Shown piece after piece: positions 33,438 through 35,442 of a stretch of 35,442 bases of DNA. The stretch comes from Eubacteriales bacterium (lineage in GTDB: Bacteria > Bacillota > Clostridia > Saccharofermentanales > DTU023), in assembly GCA_030537525.1 (NCBI GenBank), contig JAUNVU010000009.1, positions 1 through 35,442 on the forward strand, given 5' to 3'. The translations under genes were made by a program, and so were the position numbers. Each line of letters opens with the position of its first letter. Within the stretch, counting starts at the first letter, position 1. Under the pieces are notes generated by a model. That model made no database searches and was not told the DNA's origin. It worked only from the letters and a program-made list of their open reading frames with translations.

Positions 33438-34067
33438 TTAATGTGTACTTCCGTGAATTGCCTCGATATCTACAGGCTTATCGACAATTGCCTGGATAGC
33501 TGCCTGCACCGCTTGGATCTGTAGATTTAGAGCCATACTGGGAAATTTTGGCTTGTTTAGCACTTGCTCTGGCAGATACGGAAGGTGGATGAAGCCAGCT
33601 TGTAAGTCACGTTTTGCAGCCAAATGTAGAGCTTCAAACATCAACTGATTACATAGGTAGGTACCAGCTGTGTAGGAGAGTGTGGCTGGAATCCCAAGGT
33701 CTAAGATTGCCTTCGTCATTGCCTTCACGGGTAAATTGGAGAAATAAGCGGCAGGTGCAGCTTCGACCACCGCTTGTTCAGCTGGCTGATAACCAAGGTT
33801 GTCAGGTATAGGTGCGGCGATCAAGTTGATCGCTACACGCTCGATCGAGATAGCTGGTCGAGATCCCGCCTGGCCAAGACAGAGAATGGCATCTGGTGAG
33901 GTTAGGGCAACAGCTCGCTGCAAATTACTCCTGAGACTGGCAAATTCACAAGGTATAAGAGCAGTGCTGACGGCCTCATGCTTATGTGAAATTGCTTCAA
34001 TTATTTGCTGGGCAGGATTAATTGTCTCACCGCCGAAGGGCTCGAAGCCCGTCAATAAAATATTCAT
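33438..34067 (-). CDS. pcp: Pyroglutamyl-peptidase I
   Basis: Cysteine peptidase that removes N-terminal pyroglutamate from peptides. The 209 residues include TGFEPFGGETINP at the start and the catalytic triad Glu76 (SIERVAIN), Cys139 (AGTYLCNQ) and His161 (FIHLPYLPEQ). Length and motifs match C15 peptidases. It overlaps the upstream exonuclease gene by four bases (ATGA), so the two are co-translated. It is probably used in peptide or amino acid catabolism. Confidence 0.94.
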   Translation of the reverse strand: MNILLTGFEPFGGETINPAQQIIEAISHKHEAVSTALIPCEFASLRSNLQRAVALTSPDAILCLGQAGSRPAISIERVAINLIAAPIPDNLGYQPAEQAVVEAAPAAYFSNLPVKAMTKAILDLGIPATLSYTAGTYLCNQLMFEALHLAAKRDLQAGFIHLPYLPEQVLNKPKFPSMALNLQIQAVQAAIQAIVDKPVDIEAIHGSTH

Positions 34068-34612
34068 CGATTTAGCTCCTGAATTTTCGAAACTATTATG
34101 CCGCAGGCCATGGCATCCGAGTCCGCACGGTGATGATGCAAGTTAAAGCTAGGATCACAGTGAGCAAGGACTGTCGGCAATTTGTAATTGTAGAGACCTG
34201 GTAGGAACTGTCTTGCCAAGTTGCAAGAGCAGTAGAAACGTCTGGGCAGAGAATTCTTAAAATAGTATTTATCAACTGCAGCCCAAACTCGAGAATCAAA
34301 ACTGGCGTTGTGAGCATAGACAGGACAATCGCCGATTAAGCTGGTCAATTTATCAGCTAAGTCCAGCCAAGTAGGTGCCTGTGCTACATCAGGCTCAGAA
34401 ATCCCATGTAGGTAGGTGAATTCGAAATGCCCATAAGCTTGAGGTGGCTTGATAAAACTGACGAAATCCTCAATGGGCTTACTGTTTTCAAAGCGCACTA
34501 GAGCTATTTGACAAGCCGAAAGAGGCGAACGATTGGCTGTTTCGAAGTCAACAGCAACGAAGGATTTGAGCGCAAGCTCTTCTCTATTTGGCATGAATTT
34601 GTATCTGCTCAT
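34064..34612 (-). CDS. DEDDh-family 3'-5' exonuclease (DnaQ-like)
   Basis: An exonuclease domain protein of 182 residues. Exo I is VAVDFETAN (Asp22, Glu24), Exo II is VYAHNASFDSRV, and Exo III includes HHHRADSDAMACG with the catalytic His and Asp. It lacks polymerase or helicase parts, so it is a stand-alone exonuclease of the kind often annotated as a Pol III epsilon homologue or a BRCT-less DnaQ. The start may be residue 1 or Met7; neither has a strong ribosome binding site. The stop TGA overlaps the pcp ATG. It is divergent from the ZinT-like gene. Confidence 0.85.
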   Translation of the reverse strand: MSRYKFMPNREELALKSFVAVDFETANRSPLSACQIALVRFENSKPIEDFVSFIKPPQAYGHFEFTYLHGISEPDVAQAPTWLDLADKLTSLIGDCPVYAHNASFDSRVWAAVDKYYFKNSLPRRFYCSCNLARQFLPGLYNYKLPTVLAHCDPSFNLHHHRADSDAMACGIIVSKIQELNR

Positions 34613-34707
34613 ATAAATAAGTATAGCAGCAGCTGAAAAAGAGAAAAGAGCTGCAAAGGGCGATTTTGACTAGTTTTGACTGCGCCCTAATTTCTAAAAT
34701 TTTGCAC

Positions 34708-34760
34708 TTGCCAAGACAGAATAATTAAGTATACTTGATAAATAGTTAGCATATGCTAAC
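34708..34760 (+). promoter_or_regulatory. Promoter plus perfect palindromic operator for the ZinT-like gene
   Basis: TTGCCA (34708-34713), a 16-bp spacer and TATACT (34730-34735) form the promoter. A perfect 16-bp palindrome, GTTAGCATATGCTAAC (34745-34760), sits at or just after the expected transcription start, a typical repressor position. The TTAG...CTAA arms recall DtxR/MntR-type metal-regulator sites, but the match is only partial. Confidence 0.6.
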
Positions 34761-34795
34761 AATATGCCCTAGAGCATACTCAAAGGAGGAAAAAT

Positions 34796-35442
34796 TTGAA
34801 AATTAAACGTATTTTTGCGCTACTGATGGCGCTCAGCCTGCTAGTATTCTTTGCAGGATGTGAAACCAAGGAAGTTCTCAACGAAGAGAAACCAACGGAA
34901 GTTGATGTAGAAAATGATGTTGAGGATGAAGAAAGCGACGAAATTTCTATCGCAGACTGGGAAGGTGAATGGAACAGCCTCGGTGCCTATCTAGAGGATG
35001 AGGGTTTGCAAGATACCTTCGCCCACATGGCAGAAGAACACGGTGAATCCGTTGAAGAAGTCAAGGCAGAGATCGCTGAGGATTACGGTCTGCCATTTGG
35101 TGCCATGAAGATCGAAGGCAAGCAAGTTACCTTCATCGATGGCAAGGCTGAAGACGGTAAGGAAATCGAAACTGTCAGCTATAATTTCGTCAAGTCTCAC
35201 GAGATGAGCCATGGCGGTCATTCCTTCTTCTGGCATATCTTCGAAGCAGAAGGTGATGCAAGCTATAAGATCCTCTTCATGATGCCAGTACACGGTGAAG
35301 AGTCAGTTGCCCACCTCCATATGCGCTTCGGTGATGATATTGCAGAACTTTTGGCCAAGGAAGAATGGTATCCAACCTTTGTCAAGCCAAGCACCACCAC
35401 TGAGCAGCTGGCAGAAGTATTCGCCCATCACGACCACGATCA
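34796..35442 (+). CDS. ZinT-like zinc-binding lipoprotein (3' end outside window)
   Basis: Translation starts at TTG 34796, five bases after a strong AAGGAGGA; the in-frame ATG ten codons later would destroy the signal peptide. The N terminus (KIKRIFALLMALSLLVFFAGC) is a lipoprotein signal ending at Cys22, then an acidic linker (about 25-47). The rest is a ZinT/YodA domain: DWEGEWNSLGAYLED, a middle H-x-x-x-H-G-G-H segment, FWHIFEAE, VAHLHMRFGDD and WYPTFVKP. The last visible residues are His/Asp rich (HHDHD). ZinT proteins bind zinc and pass it to ABC importers. The palindrome at its promoter suggests metal-dependent control. The final codons lie past base 35442. Confidence 0.88.
   Translation, partial: MKIKRIFALLMALSLLVFFAGCETKEVLNEEKPTEVDVENDVEDEESDEISIADWEGEWNSLGAYLEDEGLQDTFAHMAEEHGESVEEVKAEIAEDYGLPFGAMKIEGKQVTFIDGKAEDGKEIETVSYNFVKSHEMSHGGHSFFWHIFEAEGDASYKILFMMPVHGEESVAHLHMRFGDDIAELLAKEEWYPTFVKPSTTTEQLAEVFAHHDHD

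Noticed and set aside
34620-34680. Purine-rich repeat AGAGAAAAGAGCTGC near the exonuclease start
   Set aside because: Only short, imperfect pairing with the nearby GCAGC is possible. Nothing more than an intergenic region is supported.
1-35442. tRNA genes, CRISPR arrays, insertion sequences, attachment sites
   Set aside because: No cloverleaf-like sequence, regularly spaced repeats, transposase frames or terminal inverted repeats were seen; the gaps between genes are too short or are explained by promoters and terminators.

Overview
The window comes from a Gram-positive member of the Bacillota, most likely class Clostridia. Supporting signs are an LPXTG-type sortase-anchored adhesin, lipoprotein signals, RemA (DUF370), a Crh-like HPr, alpha2-type glycyl-tRNA synthetase, pyruvate phosphate dikinase and strong AGGAGG ribosome binding sites. 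Species cannot be named from the sequence. Nearly all of it is dense housekeeping sequence. There are no mobile elements, CRISPR arrays, rRNA or tRNA genes.

Layout. 2-3049: the 3' part of a large, AT-rich, Cna-B-repeat surface protein that ends in a bidirectional terminator. 3259-7880: secD-secF followed by two genes for exported proteins, each with an in-frame UGA directly after its signal peptide. The second of these encodes a D-Ala-D-Ala carboxypeptidase-like protein whose catalytic motifs are all lost. 7884-8870: rplM-rpsI. 8897-10520: tsaE-tsaB-rimI (tRNA t6A and ribosomal protein modification). 10571-15870: a long cluster of crh-like HPr, uvrC, a metallophosphoesterase-YicC fusion, remA, gmk and an extended rpoZ. 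15886-20057: glycyl-tRNA synthetase and pyruvate phosphate dikinase. 20065-23443: a lipoate block with two LplA-type ligases, lipoyl synthase and a free-standing lipoyl domain. 23497-26583: ppx-ppk (polyphosphate).

From 26560 to 34612 the genes are on the minus strand: purine permease-like gene plus phosphoribosyltransferase; a DUF438/hemerythrin/PAS sensor-like protein; orphan trpB plus a GNAT; a CPA-type cation/proton antiporter with a folded leader RNA; and pcp plus a DEDDh exonuclease. The window closes with the start of a ZinT-like zinc-binding lipoprotein on the plus strand, with a perfect palindrome at its promoter.

The observation most worth following is the pair of adjacent signal-peptide genes (5636-6130 and 6144-7799). 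Their related signal peptides end at the same place in UGA, and the same frame then stays open for 123 and 512 codons. A stem-loop with SECIS-like geometry follows each UGA. UGA acts as a normal stop in at least four other genes here and is absent from the interior of all the rest. Selenocysteine insertion, another form of programmed readthrough, or paired nonsense mutations are the competing explanations. Other leads are the candidate riboswitch before the antiporter, the free-standing lipoyl carrier, two palindromic operators and the metallophosphoesterase-YicC fusion.
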